This document shows, one piece after another, positions 33,745 through 42,583 of a stretch of 64,000 nt of DNA. How positions within the stretch are numbered: position 1 is the first letter of the stretch; each line of letters starts with the position of its first letter. Under the pieces are notes generated by a model. The model was not told where the DNA came from. It made no database searches and saw nothing but the letters and a program-made list of their open reading frames with translations. A program made the position numbers and the translations under genes. The DNA lies in contig CAWAJM010000001.1 in assembly GCA_963782445.1 (NCBI GenBank), forward strand, positions 2,418,001 through 2,482,000. Direction: 5' to 3'. The stretch comes from ZC4RG20 sp963782445. Lineage in GTDB: Bacteria > Pseudomonadota > Gammaproteobacteria > Steroidobacterales > Rariloculaceae.

Positions 33745-36700
33745 ATGAAGTCGAACCGCTACGAAGGGCGACGCCCGTCCGTTACGGCACCGGCCCTGAC
33801 TCGTCTCGCCATGCTCGTGCCCGCGCTGCTCGGCGCGGCCGCTGCCGAAGCCCAGCAACCAGCGCCGGCGCCGCAAGGCGGACAGGGGCTCGAGGAAGTC
33901 GTCGTCACCGGCTCACGTATCGTCCGCCGCGATTTCCAGGCCAACAGCCCGATCACGACCGTCGATCAGGCGCTGCTGACCAATACCATGTCCGTCGGCC
34001 TCGAGAAGGTCATGAACCAGCTGCCGCAGTTCGTGCCGGCCGTAACGCAGTTCGTGACCACGGACGTGCAGTCAACCGCGACGAACACACCGGGCGCCTC
34101 GACCCTGAGCCTGCGGGGGCTCGGCGCGAACCGCAATCTCGTGCTCGTCGACGGCCGGCGGCCCATGCCCGTCAATGCCTCGGGCGCTGTGGACATCAAC
34201 ACGATCCCTTCGGCCGCCGTCGAGCGCGTCGAGACCATCACGGGCGGCGCCTCGTCGGTCTACGGCGCCGACGCCATGGCCGGCGTCGTAAACTTCATCC
34301 TCAAGAAGAACTTCGAGGGCGTGAACATCGATACCCGCTACGGCACGACGCAGGCCGGTGGCGGCGACGAGTTTCTGTTCTCGGGCCTGTACGGCGCGAA
34401 CTTCGCGGACGACAAAGGCAACGTCATGCTCGGCTTCGAGTACGACTCGCGCGGTAAGGTGCTGCAGGCCGACCGCGCCTTCTACCGCAACGGCTGGGCC
34501 GATCGGAGCACGGGCTCCTCGTTCTTCGGTATCGCCGAGCCCTACTTTCAGCCGGATTTCACGAACCCGCCGGACCCCGCCGTCGTCAGTGCCCAATTCC
34601 CCGGCATCGCCGGCGTCTCCAATCGGGCGAATCTCTACTACAATGCGGACGGGACGCTTTACACGGGCAACGCGCCCGGCTCGGCTCAATACAAGGGCCC
34701 GCTGGTCGTCGACGGCCTGCAGTACCGCGAGGTCAGAACCGATGCCTCGCCGGGCTCGCCGGCCGCCGGCACGCTCGTGCAGAACGAGATCCAGGGTCTG
34801 GCTTCGATTCCGTTGACCCGCTACTCGGCCTTCGGGCGCGCACACGTCAAGATGGGCGAGCGCATGGAGGGCATTCTGCAGGCCAACTTCAGCGAGGACG
34901 AGACGCGCACGCTGCTCGGCGACAACTGGGCCTTGTCCTTCTGGGGGGCGCCCGTGCCGCACGGCTCGGACATCTACGCGCCGTCGCTGAACTCGGACGG
35001 CAGCACCGTCGGGTTCTACTTGCCCGGCGGCCGTTACGGCCTTAACTGTCCCGCTATGGGCGGCTGCACCAAGTCGCAGGTCTGGCCGACGCCGCCGGCG
35101 CTTTCCGCCGTGCTCGACAGCCGGCCGAACCCGAACGCGGACTGGTTCCTCGGCGACACGACGACCTACATCGGCAAACGCACCTCCGACAACGTCGTCA
35201 CGTCGTATCAGATCCTGGCCGGTGTCGAAGGCACGTTCCCGAACAACGACTGGACCTGGAATTTCTACGTCTCGCACGGCGCGACGAATATCGGCGACAC
35301 GTTCGGCGGCTTTCTCTCGACGGAACGCTATCGCTACCTCATCGCTCAGCCCAACTACGGCCGCGGCGCGTTCGCCGTCGGCAATGCCTACGGCGGCAAT
35401 CAAGCCGGCGGCACGCTGAACTGCACGACGGGGCTGCCCATCATGCAGGAGTTCGCGCCCTCCCAGGACTGCGTCCAGGGCGTCAAGGCGAACCTGCAGA
35501 ACCAGGCCCGCATGGAGCAGAACGTCGCCGAGGTGGACCTGCAGGGCAAGCTCGCGACAATGCCGGCGGGCGACGCCCGGTTCGCGCTCGGCTCGGACTA
35601 TCGCTGGAACGGCTACAACTACCACGCCGACATTCTGCAGAGCCAGCAGTCGTTCCTCGACGGCGCCATCGGCCTGTTCCCCGCCAGCGACTCGCAGGGC
35701 GAGACGTTGGTCAAGGAGCTCTACGGGGAGCTCCTCGTACCGCTGCTCGCCGATAAGAAAGCGGCCCAGTCGCTCGGCCTCGAGCTCGGCTACCGCTACT
35801 CGGACAACGACCCGAGCGGCGCCGTGGACACGTACAAGGCGCTGTTCGACTGGGCCCCGATCTCGAAGGTCCGCTTCCGCGGCGGCCACCAGGTCGCGAA
35901 TCGCGCCCCGAACATCGGCGAGCTGTTTCTCTCGAAGACGCAGACCGTCACGTTCAACGCCGTGGGCGACCTGTGCTCGGAGACGAACTTCGTCAGCGGC
36001 TTCAGTGCCAATCCCGGCCGCAATCCGAACGCGGCGCAGGTCAAAGCCATCTGCGAGCTCCAGATGGGCGCGGTCGGCGCCCAGGTCTATTACGATCCGG
36101 GCAACGTCGCCTCGCAGCCCGCGGGTCCCGGGTTGGCGCTCGCCAACACCGTCGGCAATCCCGAGCTCGATCACGAGACGGCCGGGACGAACACGTTCGG
36201 CGCCGTGATCCAGCTCAAGAACCGCACCTCGCTCTCGATCGACTACTGGGACATCGCAATCGACAACATGATCTCGGCCCAGTCCGCGCAGTCGGTCCTG
36301 ACGCAGTGCTTCTCGCCGGCCGCCAATCCGAGTTTCAGCGCGACGGCGCCGGCCTGCACGCAAATCTTACGCAACCCGCTGAACGGAGCGCTCTCGGCCG
36401 TCGACGTAACCTACACGAACGATGCCTCGATCGAGACGAGCGGCGTCGACGTGCAGCTCAACTGGGGGACGGCGATTCCGCGCGGCAACCTCAACCTCAG
36501 CCTGTTCGCGAGCTTCCTCGACAGCACGAAGGCGAGGCTCAATCCGCATGCGCCCTGGGTCGAGTACAAGGGCACGTTCGGGCCGGTCGGCGTCTCGGGG
36601 GTCCAGGGCGGGGCCTACGACTACCGCACGTTTACGACCGTGAGCTATTTCACCGGCAATTGGAATCTCTCGCTGCGCTGGCGCCACCTGCCGAGCATCG

Positions 36701-36948
36701 AGGCCGCGGCGGCCGCGACCGACCCGACGCAGACCACGCTGCCGACGGGCGCCTACGATATCTTCGACCTTTCGGGCGGCATGAACTTCGGCTCCCGCTG
36801 GAGCCTACGCTACGGCATCGACAACCTGTTCGACCGCCAGCCCGAGGTTACGGACGCGACGCCGTGGTCGCCCGGCAGTGCGACGAACGCAAACTTCTAC
36901 GACGTGCTCGGCCGCGCCGCCTACATCGGCGCCTCGATGAAGCTTTGA
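33745..36948 (+). CDS. TonB-dependent outer-membrane receptor
   Basis: A 1067-aa outer-membrane protein. A signal peptide (to AEAQ, about residue 37) is followed by the TonB box/plug start GLEEVVVTGSRIVRRDFQANSPITTVD (about 49-75). The plug has STLSLRGLGANRNLVLVDGRR and ETITGGASSVYGADAMAGVVNFI. A large 22-strand barrel follows, with LELGYRYSDND, FRGGHQVANRAPNIGELFLSKTQTV and WSLRYGIDNLFDRQPEV, and the protein ends in an aromatic-free YIGASMKL. This type, common in Steroidobacter and sphingomonads, imports plant- or polymer-derived molecules; the ligand is unknown. The ribosome site is GGGGGGAG. The next gene is convergent across a strong hairpin. Confidence 0.92.
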   Translation: MKSNRYEGRRPSVTAPALTRLAMLVPALLGAAAAEAQQPAPAPQGGQGLEEVVVTGSRIVRRDFQANSPITTVDQALLTNTMSVGLEKVMNQLPQFVPAVTQFVTTDVQSTATNTPGASTLSLRGLGANRNLVLVDGRRPMPVNASGAVDINTIPSAAVERVETITGGASSVYGADAMAGVVNFILKKNFEGVNIDTRYGTTQAGGGDEFLFSGLYGANFADDKGNVMLGFEYDSRGKVLQADRAFYRNGWADRSTGSSFFGIAEPYFQPDFTNPPDPAVVSAQFPGIAGVSNRANLYYNADGTLYTGNAPGSAQYKGPLVVDGLQYREVRTDASPGSPAAGTLVQNEIQGLASIPLTRYSAFGRAHVKMGERMEGILQANFSEDETRTLLGDNWALSFWGAPVPHGSDIYAPSLNSDGSTVGFYLPGGRYGLNCPAMGGCTKSQVWPTPPALSAVLDSRPNPNADWFLGDTTTYIGKRTSDNVVTSYQILAGVEGTFPNNDWTWNFYVSHGATNIGDTFGGFLSTERYRYLIAQPNYGRGAFAVGNAYGGNQAGGTLNCTTGLPIMQEFAPSQDCVQGVKANLQNQARMEQNVAEVDLQGKLATMPAGDARFALGSDYRWNGYNYHADILQSQQSFLDGAIGLFPASDSQGETLVKELYGELLVPLLADKKAAQSLGLELGYRYSDNDPSGAVDTYKALFDWAPISKVRFRGGHQVANRAPNIGELFLSKTQTVTFNAVGDLCSETNFVSGFSANPGRNPNAAQVKAICELQMGAVGAQVYYDPGNVASQPAGPGLALANTVGNPELDHETAGTNTFGAVIQLKNRTSLSIDYWDIAIDNMISAQSAQSVLTQCFSPAANPSFSATAPACTQILRNPLNGALSAVDVTYTNDASIETSGVDVQLNWGTAIPRGNLNLSLFASFLDSTKARLNPHAPWVEYKGTFGPVGVSGVQGGAYDYRTFTTVSYFTGNWNLSLRWRHLPSIEAAAAATDPTQTTLPTGAYDIFDLSGGMNFGSRWSLRYGIDNLFDRQPEVTDATPWSPGSATNANFYDVLGRAAYIGASMKL

Positions 36949-36958
36949 GATACGACTG

Positions 36959-36998
36959 AGCCGGCCGCCGGCCCGCAACCGCGGAGCGGCGGCCGGCT
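36959..36998. terminator. Strong hairpin between convergent genes
   Basis: A perfect 11-bp stem (AGCCGGCCGCC at 36959-36969, GGCGGCCGGCT at 36988-36998) with an 18-nt loop. It lies directly after the receptor stop and overlaps the stop codon of the convergent ROK gene. It is likely a shared terminator, though without a T-tract. Confidence 0.6.
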
Positions 36999-37941
36999 AG
37001 CCGGAATGGCGGGCGCCCCCCGGTTGGCCCTGCAGCGGCCACAGCCAGGCCGCACCGCGTACGCCGCTCGAATCGCCGTGCACGGGCGGCAAAACCCGCG
37101 TGGCGAAGGTCGGCGAGAACACGTAGGCCGCGAGCCTTTCGGGGACGAGCCGATAAAGCGCCGCGATCTTCGAAAGGCCGCCGCCGAGGACGATGACCTC
37201 GGGGTCGACGAGGTTGACGACCGTGCCGAGCGCGCACGCCAGACGCTCCGCGTAGCGCTCGATCGCGGCACGGGCTTCGGGGTCTCCGGCTTCGGCCTGC
37301 GCGGCGATCTCCGCTGCGCTGCATGCGCGGCCCGTGCGCGCCAGGAACTCGGCGGCGAACGCGGGGCCCGCCAAATAAGTCTCTATGCAGCCGCGGCGTC
37401 CGCAATAGCACTTGCGCCGCGCGCCACGGTCGGCGTCGGCATTCGCCCACGGCAGCGGATTGTGCCCCCACTCCCCGGCGATCGCATTCGCCCCTTCGAG
37501 CACGCGCCCGCCGACGACGATGCCTCCGCCCACGCCCGTGCCCAGGATGACGCCGAAGACCGGATCCGCGCCGGCGCCGGCGCCGGCGCCATCCACGGAC
37601 TCCGAGAGCGCGAAGCAGTTGGCGTCGTTGGCGAGGCGGACTTCCCGGCCGAGCTCGCGCCCGAGGTCGACGGCGAGGGGCCGGCCGTTGAGCCAGGTCG
37701 AGTTCGCGTTCTTGACGAGCCGCGTGACCGGACACAGCGCCCCTGGAATGCCGACGCCCACGGAGACGTTCCGCGCACCGGCCTCGGCCTCGAGCGCCAG
37801 CACGATCTCGCGGACGAGGGCCAGGCAGGCAGGATAGTCTCCGCGCGGCGTGGCCCGGCGTTTGCGGGCGAGAATGAGGCCGTCGTCTGCAAGCAGGGCA
37901 CCTTCGACCTTGGTGCCGCCGAAATCGATGCCTATGCGCAT
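36997..37941 (-). CDS. ROK-family sugar kinase (NagK/fructokinase type)
   Basis: A 314-aa kinase. MRIGIDFGGTKVEGALLADDG is the phosphate-1 loop. GVGIPGAL, KNANSTWLNG (sugar site), ANDANCFALSE, GTGVGGGIVVGGRVLEGANAIAGEWGHNPLPW, and the ROK zinc motif CYCGRRGCIETY follow. NLVDPEVIVLGGGLSK is the adenosine motif. The GHNPLPW plus C-x-C-G-x-x-G-C-x-E-T arrangement fits N-acetylglucosamine kinase or fructokinase. ATG 37941 starts the conserved region; 22 upstream codons are in frame but Pro/Arg-rich. Sugar specificity cannot be fixed. Confidence 0.87.
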   Translation of the reverse strand: MRIGIDFGGTKVEGALLADDGLILARKRRATPRGDYPACLALVREIVLALEAEAGARNVSVGVGIPGALCPVTRLVKNANSTWLNGRPLAVDLGRELGREVRLANDANCFALSESVDGAGAGAGADPVFGVILGTGVGGGIVVGGRVLEGANAIAGEWGHNPLPWANADADRGARRKCYCGRRGCIETYLAGPAFAAEFLARTGRACSAAEIAAQAEAGDPEARAAIERYAERLACALGTVVNLVDPEVIVLGGGLSKIAALYRLVPERLAAYVFSPTFATRVLPPVHGDSSGVRGAAWLWPLQGQPGGARHSG

Positions 37942-38029
37942 GGCGGGGGCAGGCTCGTCGCTCGCCCACGGCGCGTCGCGGGGGCTGACCCTGCGCCGGG
38001 GGGACACCCCTGCGGCCGCGCGGCGCCGC

Positions 38030-38815
38030 TCAGCTCAGGAAGTCCTTGGCGACGCGCCGGGCTTCGGCGGACTCGTCGAACAGCAGGTGGCCGGCGTTCT
38101 TCACGATGTGCAGACTCGCCTGCGGAATCGCCTCGCGCCACAGCGGCGCAAGCCCCACGGGCAGAATTCGATCCTGATCGCCCCAGATCACGAGCGTCGG
38201 CATCGTCAGGCGCCTCGCCCGGCGCGCGAGCTTCGGGCCGAAGGTGGAGCTCGGACCGAAAGCCTTGCCCATGTATTCGCCTTCGCGGCCGATGCGCTCG
38301 TTGAAGCGATCCGGCCAGAAGGGCTCGATGACCGACAGGTCGTGAACGAAGAACTTGGGCAGCTCTTCGGGCGAGGCGTCCTGGAAGTTGCCCATGGGGA
38401 AATCCGGCGAGGAGATCCCGGCCGGCGCCGCAAGAACGAGCTTCGCGACGCGGCTCGGATGCGCGGCCGCGAAGGCCGTCGCCATGTAGCCGCCGAGGCT
38501 CGTTCCGACGAGACCGGCGCTCGCAAGGCCCATCGCGTCGAAGAGCTCGATGTAGTGGGCGACGTAATCGTCCATCGAGGAGATCTCGGGGTCGTCCCCC
38601 GACTCCGCGAACCCCGGGTGATACGGCAGGATGACCTTGAACCGGTCCGCCCATTCCCGGGCCCACGCGAAACCGTGCCACGTGCCGCCGCCGTGCCAAT
38701 AGACGACGGGTCGCCCCTCCCCGATCGTGTAGACGACGGTCTTGACGCCGCCGATCCGGTATTCCCAGCGCGCAAATCCCTGGGTATCGAATGGTGATGA
38801 TTCCTGCCAGCTCAC
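38030..38815 (-). CDS. Alpha/beta hydrolase (MhpC/lipase-like)
   Basis: A 261-aa cytoplasmic hydrolase. VVYWHGGGTWHGFAWAREWADRFKVILPYHPGFAESGDD covers the oxyanion region. LVGTSLGGYMA carries the nucleophile (G-T-S-L-G-G), LVIWGDQDRILP the acidic residue and KNAGHLLFDE the histidine, so the triad is complete. It resembles C-C bond hydrolases and simple esterases. It is divergent from the glutathione transferase gene. Substrate unknown. Confidence 0.85.
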   Translation of the reverse strand: MSWQESSPFDTQGFARWEYRIGGVKTVVYTIGEGRPVVYWHGGGTWHGFAWAREWADRFKVILPYHPGFAESGDDPEISSMDDYVAHYIELFDAMGLASAGLVGTSLGGYMATAFAAAHPSRVAKLVLAAPAGISSPDFPMGNFQDASPEELPKFFVHDLSVIEPFWPDRFNERIGREGEYMGKAFGPSSTFGPKLARRARRLTMPTLVIWGDQDRILPVGLAPLWREAIPQASLHIVKNAGHLLFDESAEARRVAKDFLS

Positions 38816-39009
38816 TCGTAGGCCCCCTCGAGACGTCGTCCGAGCGCTTCGCGCCGTTCGTTCGCTTCGAGCGTGGCGAAAACCCCGCTTGGCGTCAAGC
38901 GCGAGCCGCCTCGCGCCGACGGCGCCCGGCCCCGGCGCAGGGCCGCCTGCAATCGACGCGGGCTTGACCTATGCTTCAATACCGATCGCGAGGCGCGCCC
39001 GGAGGATGC

Positions 39010-39741
39010 ATGACTTACGAGCTCTACTACTGGCCCGGAATTCAGGGGCGCGGCGAGTTCGTTCGGCTGGCGCTCGAAGAAGCGGGCGCCGAATACGTGG
39101 ACGTTGCGCGTATGCCCGAGGCGGACGGCGGCGGCATGGCCGCCCTCCAGCGCCTGCTCGCGGCGCAGGATGCCGGGCATCCGCCGTTTGCGCCGCCGGT
39201 TCTCAAGGACGGCGAGCGCCTCCTCGGCCAGACGGCCAATATCCTGCTGTACCTCGGCGGCCGCCACGGCCTCGCCGCAAGCGACGAGGCGGGCATGCTA
39301 TGGACGCATCAGCTGCAGCTCACGATCGCCGACTTCGTCGATGAGATCCACGATACCCATCACCCGATCGGGAGCGGCCTTTATTACGAAGACCAGAAGG
39401 AGGCCGCCCGGCGCCGCACGCGTGACTTCCTCGACAACCGGCTGCCGAAGTTCTGCGGCTACTTCGATCGGATACTTGCCCGAGATGGGAGCCGCCGCGG
39501 CTGGCTCGCCGGCAACGATCTCAGCTATGCGGATTTGTCGCTGGCACAGGTCGTGACGGGCCTCGAGTATGCGTTTCCGAAGCGCGTCGAGCCCCTGCTC
39601 TCGAGCCGCTTCCCGGCGCTGCGGGCGCTGCGGGAGCGCGTGTGGAGCCGGCCGCGCATCGAGGCCTACCTCGCCTCCGCGCGGCGCCTGGCGTTCAACG
39701 AGCAGGGTATGTTCCGCCGCTACGCCGAGCTCGACGAGTAG
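39010..39741 (+). CDS. Glutathione S-transferase family protein
   Basis: A 243-aa GST. The N-terminal thioredoxin-fold domain starts MTYELYYWPGIQGRGEFVRLALEEAGAEYVDVAR, with the catalytic Tyr in YYWPGIQGRG. LLGQTANILLYLGGRHGL is the glutathione gamma-glutamyl binding motif. The C-terminal helical domain has GWLAGNDLSYADLSLAQVVTGLEYAFP, with the N-capping box near SYADL. The start ATG 39010 follows GGAGG. A possible role is detoxification of electrophiles from the aromatic catabolism encoded nearby; this is inference. Confidence 0.88.
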   Translation: MTYELYYWPGIQGRGEFVRLALEEAGAEYVDVARMPEADGGGMAALQRLLAAQDAGHPPFAPPVLKDGERLLGQTANILLYLGGRHGLAASDEAGMLWTHQLQLTIADFVDEIHDTHHPIGSGLYYEDQKEAARRRTRDFLDNRLPKFCGYFDRILARDGSRRGWLAGNDLSYADLSLAQVVTGLEYAFPKRVEPLLSSRFPALRALRERVWSRPRIEAYLASARRLAFNEQGMFRRYAELDE

Positions 39742-39855
39742 GAGGCTTTTCGAGCCGGCCGTCCAGCTTCCGCGGAGCCGATGCCCGGGTTAGTATGATT
39801 CGCCCGAGCGCTGAGTGGCTTGGCCCGATACAGCAAGAATACGGAGGGGAGAAAC

Positions 39856-40731
39856 GTGTGCGATCAAGATACCCTTGAGGACATCGCAGAATTTCAACGG
39901 CGCGCCAATCTGACGCGGCGCGGCTTCGGCGCACTTTCCGTCGGGGTCGGCCTGGCCGTGATGCTGCCGCGCGCGGCCGACGCCCTGGACGTAACAGGCG
40001 CGGATGTCGATATCAAGACGCCCGACGGCACGGCGGACTGCTATTTCGTGCACCCTACGACGGGCAAGCACCCGGCAGTGCTGATTTGGCCCGACGTTTT
40101 CGGGCTCCGGCCGGCTTTCAAGCAGATGGCGACGCGCCTCGCCGAATCCGGCTATTCCGTGCTCGTCGTGAACCCTTACTACCGCAAGGCCAAGGCACCG
40201 ATCCTACCCGAGGGCGCGAGCTTCCAGGACCCGAAAACGCGCGCCGTCGTCATGCCGCTCATGCAGGCGTTCACCCCCGAGGGCGAGATGAGCGACGCGA
40301 AAACCTTTGGGGGCTGGCTGGACCGGCAGGCCGCCGTCGATACCTCGAAGAAGATGGGCACGACGGGCTACTGCATGGGCGGGCCTTTCGTGTTTCGCAC
40401 GGCGGCGGCGCTGTCCGAGCGCATCGGCGGAGCGGCGACCTTCCATGGAGCGGCGCTCGTCACCGATATGCCCGACAGCCCGCATTTGCTCATCCCGAAG
40501 ATGCACGCCCGCTTCCTCGTCGCGATCGCGGCCAGCGACGACGAGCGTCAGCCCGAGGCCAAGACGGTCCTCAAGGCGGGCTTCGCCAAGGCCGGTCTGC
40601 CGGCCGAGGTCGAGGTCTACAAGGGCACGATGCACGGCTGGTGCCCGCCCGACTCGCAGGTCTACGACAAGGCACAGGCCGAGCGCGCCTGGAGCCGGCT
40701 GCTCGTGACTTTCAAGGAGGCGCTCGTTTAG
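39856..40731 (+). CDS. Tat-exported dienelactone hydrolase family protein
   Basis: A 291-aa hydrolase, GTG start at 39856 supported by GGAGGGGAG. A 20-residue acidic leader precedes a twin-arginine signal (NLTRRGFGALSVGVGLAVMLPRAADA), so export is likely. The hydrolase domain has HPAVLIWPDVFGLRPAFKQMATRLAESGYSVLVVNPYYR, the Cys nucleophile in GTTGYCMGGPFV, TFHGAALVTDMPDSPHLL and the His in GTMHGWCPP. It belongs to the same family as the frameshifted gene at 15679, and is intact. Dienelactone hydrolases open lactones in chloroaromatic breakdown; an exported member probably acts on another ester. Confidence 0.87.
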   Translation: MCDQDTLEDIAEFQRRANLTRRGFGALSVGVGLAVMLPRAADALDVTGADVDIKTPDGTADCYFVHPTTGKHPAVLIWPDVFGLRPAFKQMATRLAESGYSVLVVNPYYRKAKAPILPEGASFQDPKTRAVVMPLMQAFTPEGEMSDAKTFGGWLDRQAAVDTSKKMGTTGYCMGGPFVFRTAAALSERIGGAATFHGAALVTDMPDSPHLLIPKMHARFLVAIAASDDERQPEAKTVLKAGFAKAGLPAEVEVYKGTMHGWCPPDSQVYDKAQAERAWSRLLVTFKEALV

Positions 40732-40747
40732 TTAGCGGGGTACGTTA

Positions 40748-40787
40748 GGTCGCGAGCGGGCGGACACGCGCGCCGCCCGCCGCGACC
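40748..40787. terminator. Hairpin between convergent hydrolase and selenoprotein genes
   Basis: GGTCGCGAGCGGGCGG (40748-40763) pairs with CCGCCCGCCGCGACC (40773-40787), a 15-bp stem with one bulged A and a 9-nt loop. It is placed between the stops of two convergent genes, so it probably terminates both. Confidence 0.6.
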
Positions 40788-40857
40788 GCATTGCCTCGGC
40801 CGCGCTCGGCGCTTGCTCGATGGCGGTTCTTCTGCCGTCGAAACTAGCGCCGCGCGG

Positions 40858-42486
40858 CTAACGCCATGGGTCGATGTCGACCACCGTGAGCCGCGGCCCC
40901 CCGCCGACCATCTTCCACATGGCCCCCGTCTCGCCGCCGAGCACGACGACGTGAATGTCCTCGGGCCGGAACATGCGAATGAGATCGTCGGGCGCAGCCT
41001 TCAACATGGAGGCGTAGGGCTCGATTCCAGCCACGGCGCGGGGACGATGCAGCGTCTGAATCCATTGATTGTCCCAATACTCGCGCGCCGGCAGGCGGGC
41101 GTTCTCGACGCACCAGTCGATGAGCTTCTGCTTCGTGAAGCCGAGCTCGGCGAAGCCGCGCGCAACGAGCGGATCGAGCGTAATGACGGGCCCCGTGAAC
41201 GGGTCGCAGGCCTTGAGCGAGCGCGCGAACAGCTCCTGCCAGGTCTCCCGCGGGCCGCCGCCGAAGATCGTGTACCAGCCGCCGAGCAGCAGGCTCACGG
41301 TGCTCTGCTTCGCCTCCCGGCCGTGCTGCACGTGGAACGGCTCCCAGGGGCTCGCCGCCTCGTTCTCGACGATGACCGCGTTGTAGTTCAGGAAGTTGCC
41401 CTGTGAGCCCATGTAGGACTCGTGCGGGACGGAGCCGCCCTGCAGGTTCTGCGAGAGCAGACCGTAGGCGCGGCCGATCGTCGCGTTGGCGCGGCTGTAC
41501 GGGCTCATTGCGCCCACACCGTAGTTCATGCCGATCTCGTCGCGGATCGGACCGTTGACGATGGCGACCGTGGCCTGCAACGTCGTCGAGCTCGAGCGCC
41601 CCGACTGCCCGCTCGCGGCCATCGCGAGAATCACCGGCAGGTATTCCGGCTTCGCGCCGGCCATGACGGCGTTGACGGCGACCTTCTCGACCGTGAACTC
41701 CCAGAGCTCACGGTAGGAAGTCGGCCGGAGCCGGCCGACGATCTCGTCCCGGCCGCGGCTAGTGCCGGCGAGCATGGCCTCGACACGCGCCTCGGTCGGC
41801 AGCTCGATGGGCAGATAGTCGGTCCACTGATTCTCGAGGAAGAGCCGCTTGAGGTTCTCCTCGGTGTCGGGCTCCAGCAGCCGCGGCGTCGCGCGCTCGA
41901 ACGAGAGCCCGCTCAGGTCTTCCTCGCCGAGCGGTTGCGTGAGCCCGTCGATGACTTCCTGGGCGAACGGCAGCTTGCTGACGGGGTCCGCGCCTTCGAT
42001 GTAGGCCCGCAGATCGCCGGGGCTGCGCCCGACGACGGGCTGCGGCACGAAGGCCTGCCGCGTAGTCGGCATGCCGTTGGCCCGCGCGACGGAACGCGCG
42101 AGGCGCGCGAACGCGTGCGTGTGCACGGCGACGGTCGGGACGCCGCCCTGCTCCAGGGCCATGGCCAGCCCGACGACCGTCGGGCTACAAGTGCTTCAGA
42201 GGCCTACGCCGAGAATCGCGGCATCGCCGTCCTGCTCGATGGCGGCGCGCATCTCGGGATCGTCGACCCAGCTTTCTTTCGGCTTGATCGGCCGCACGTT
42301 GACGGCCGGGAGCTTCTCGTGGAACCAGTCCGCGAGCTGCGCCATGAAGACATCGGAGTTGTCGAACAGGCAGTCGACGAGGTAGACGACCTTGCCGTCG
42401 AGGCTCTCGAGGCGCGGCGCGAGCCGCTTGCCCGTGACCTTGGGCGGATAGCCGCGCGGGTCATGAACGATGATTTTGCCGGTCAC
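40858..42486 (-). CDS. Selenoprotein with U-S-T-C motif (UGSC-family-like), UGA read as Sec97
   Basis: One continuous 542-codon frame from GTG 42486 to the stop at 40858, interrupted only by TGA at 42198-42196. Upstream (residues 1-96): HDPRGYPPKVTGKRLAPRLESL, GKVVYLVDCLFDNSDVFMAQL and DGDAAILGVGL. Then U97-S-T-C100-SPTVVGLAMALEQGGVPTVAVHTHAF, and about 410 more well-behaved residues. The N-terminal block resembles UGSC (seleno)proteins (LAPRL, lysine/aspartate blocks, GDU-G-S-C, GIPTV), with S-T replacing G-S. A U-x-x-C pair suggests redox chemistry. A SECIS-like hairpin follows the TGA and selA/selB are 3 kb away. The start has GGGAG 8-9 nt upstream. Ordinary annotation would report a 96-aa fragment and a separate ORF beginning at 42162. 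The substrate is unknown. Confidence 0.9.
42167..42198 (-). promoter_or_regulatory. Bacterial SECIS-like hairpin after in-frame UGA
   Basis: On the minus strand the UGA (42198-42196) is followed by 9 nt, then AGCCCGAC (42186-42179), loop GGUC (42178-42175) and GUCGGGCU (42174-42167), a perfect 8-bp stem. The loop starts at nt 18 after the UGA. In E. coli fdhF the GGUC of the SECIS loop starts at nt 19, and its G and U are the SelB contacts. The hairpin lies in the coding frame, as bacterial SECIS elements do. Confidence 0.8.
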
Positions 42487-42583
42487 TCGCTTTTCTCCCG
42501 ACGAGACACTGCTTGGCCTAAGTATAGCGCACTCGGCGGTGCGCGACCGCGGCGGCCGTCCAGAGGTTAAACTCAGCGGCACG

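Noticed and set aside
34072..36363. A 763-codon minus-strand reading frame inside the TonB receptor gene
   Set aside because: Antisense shadow; the plus strand has a clear signal peptide, plug and barrel motifs.
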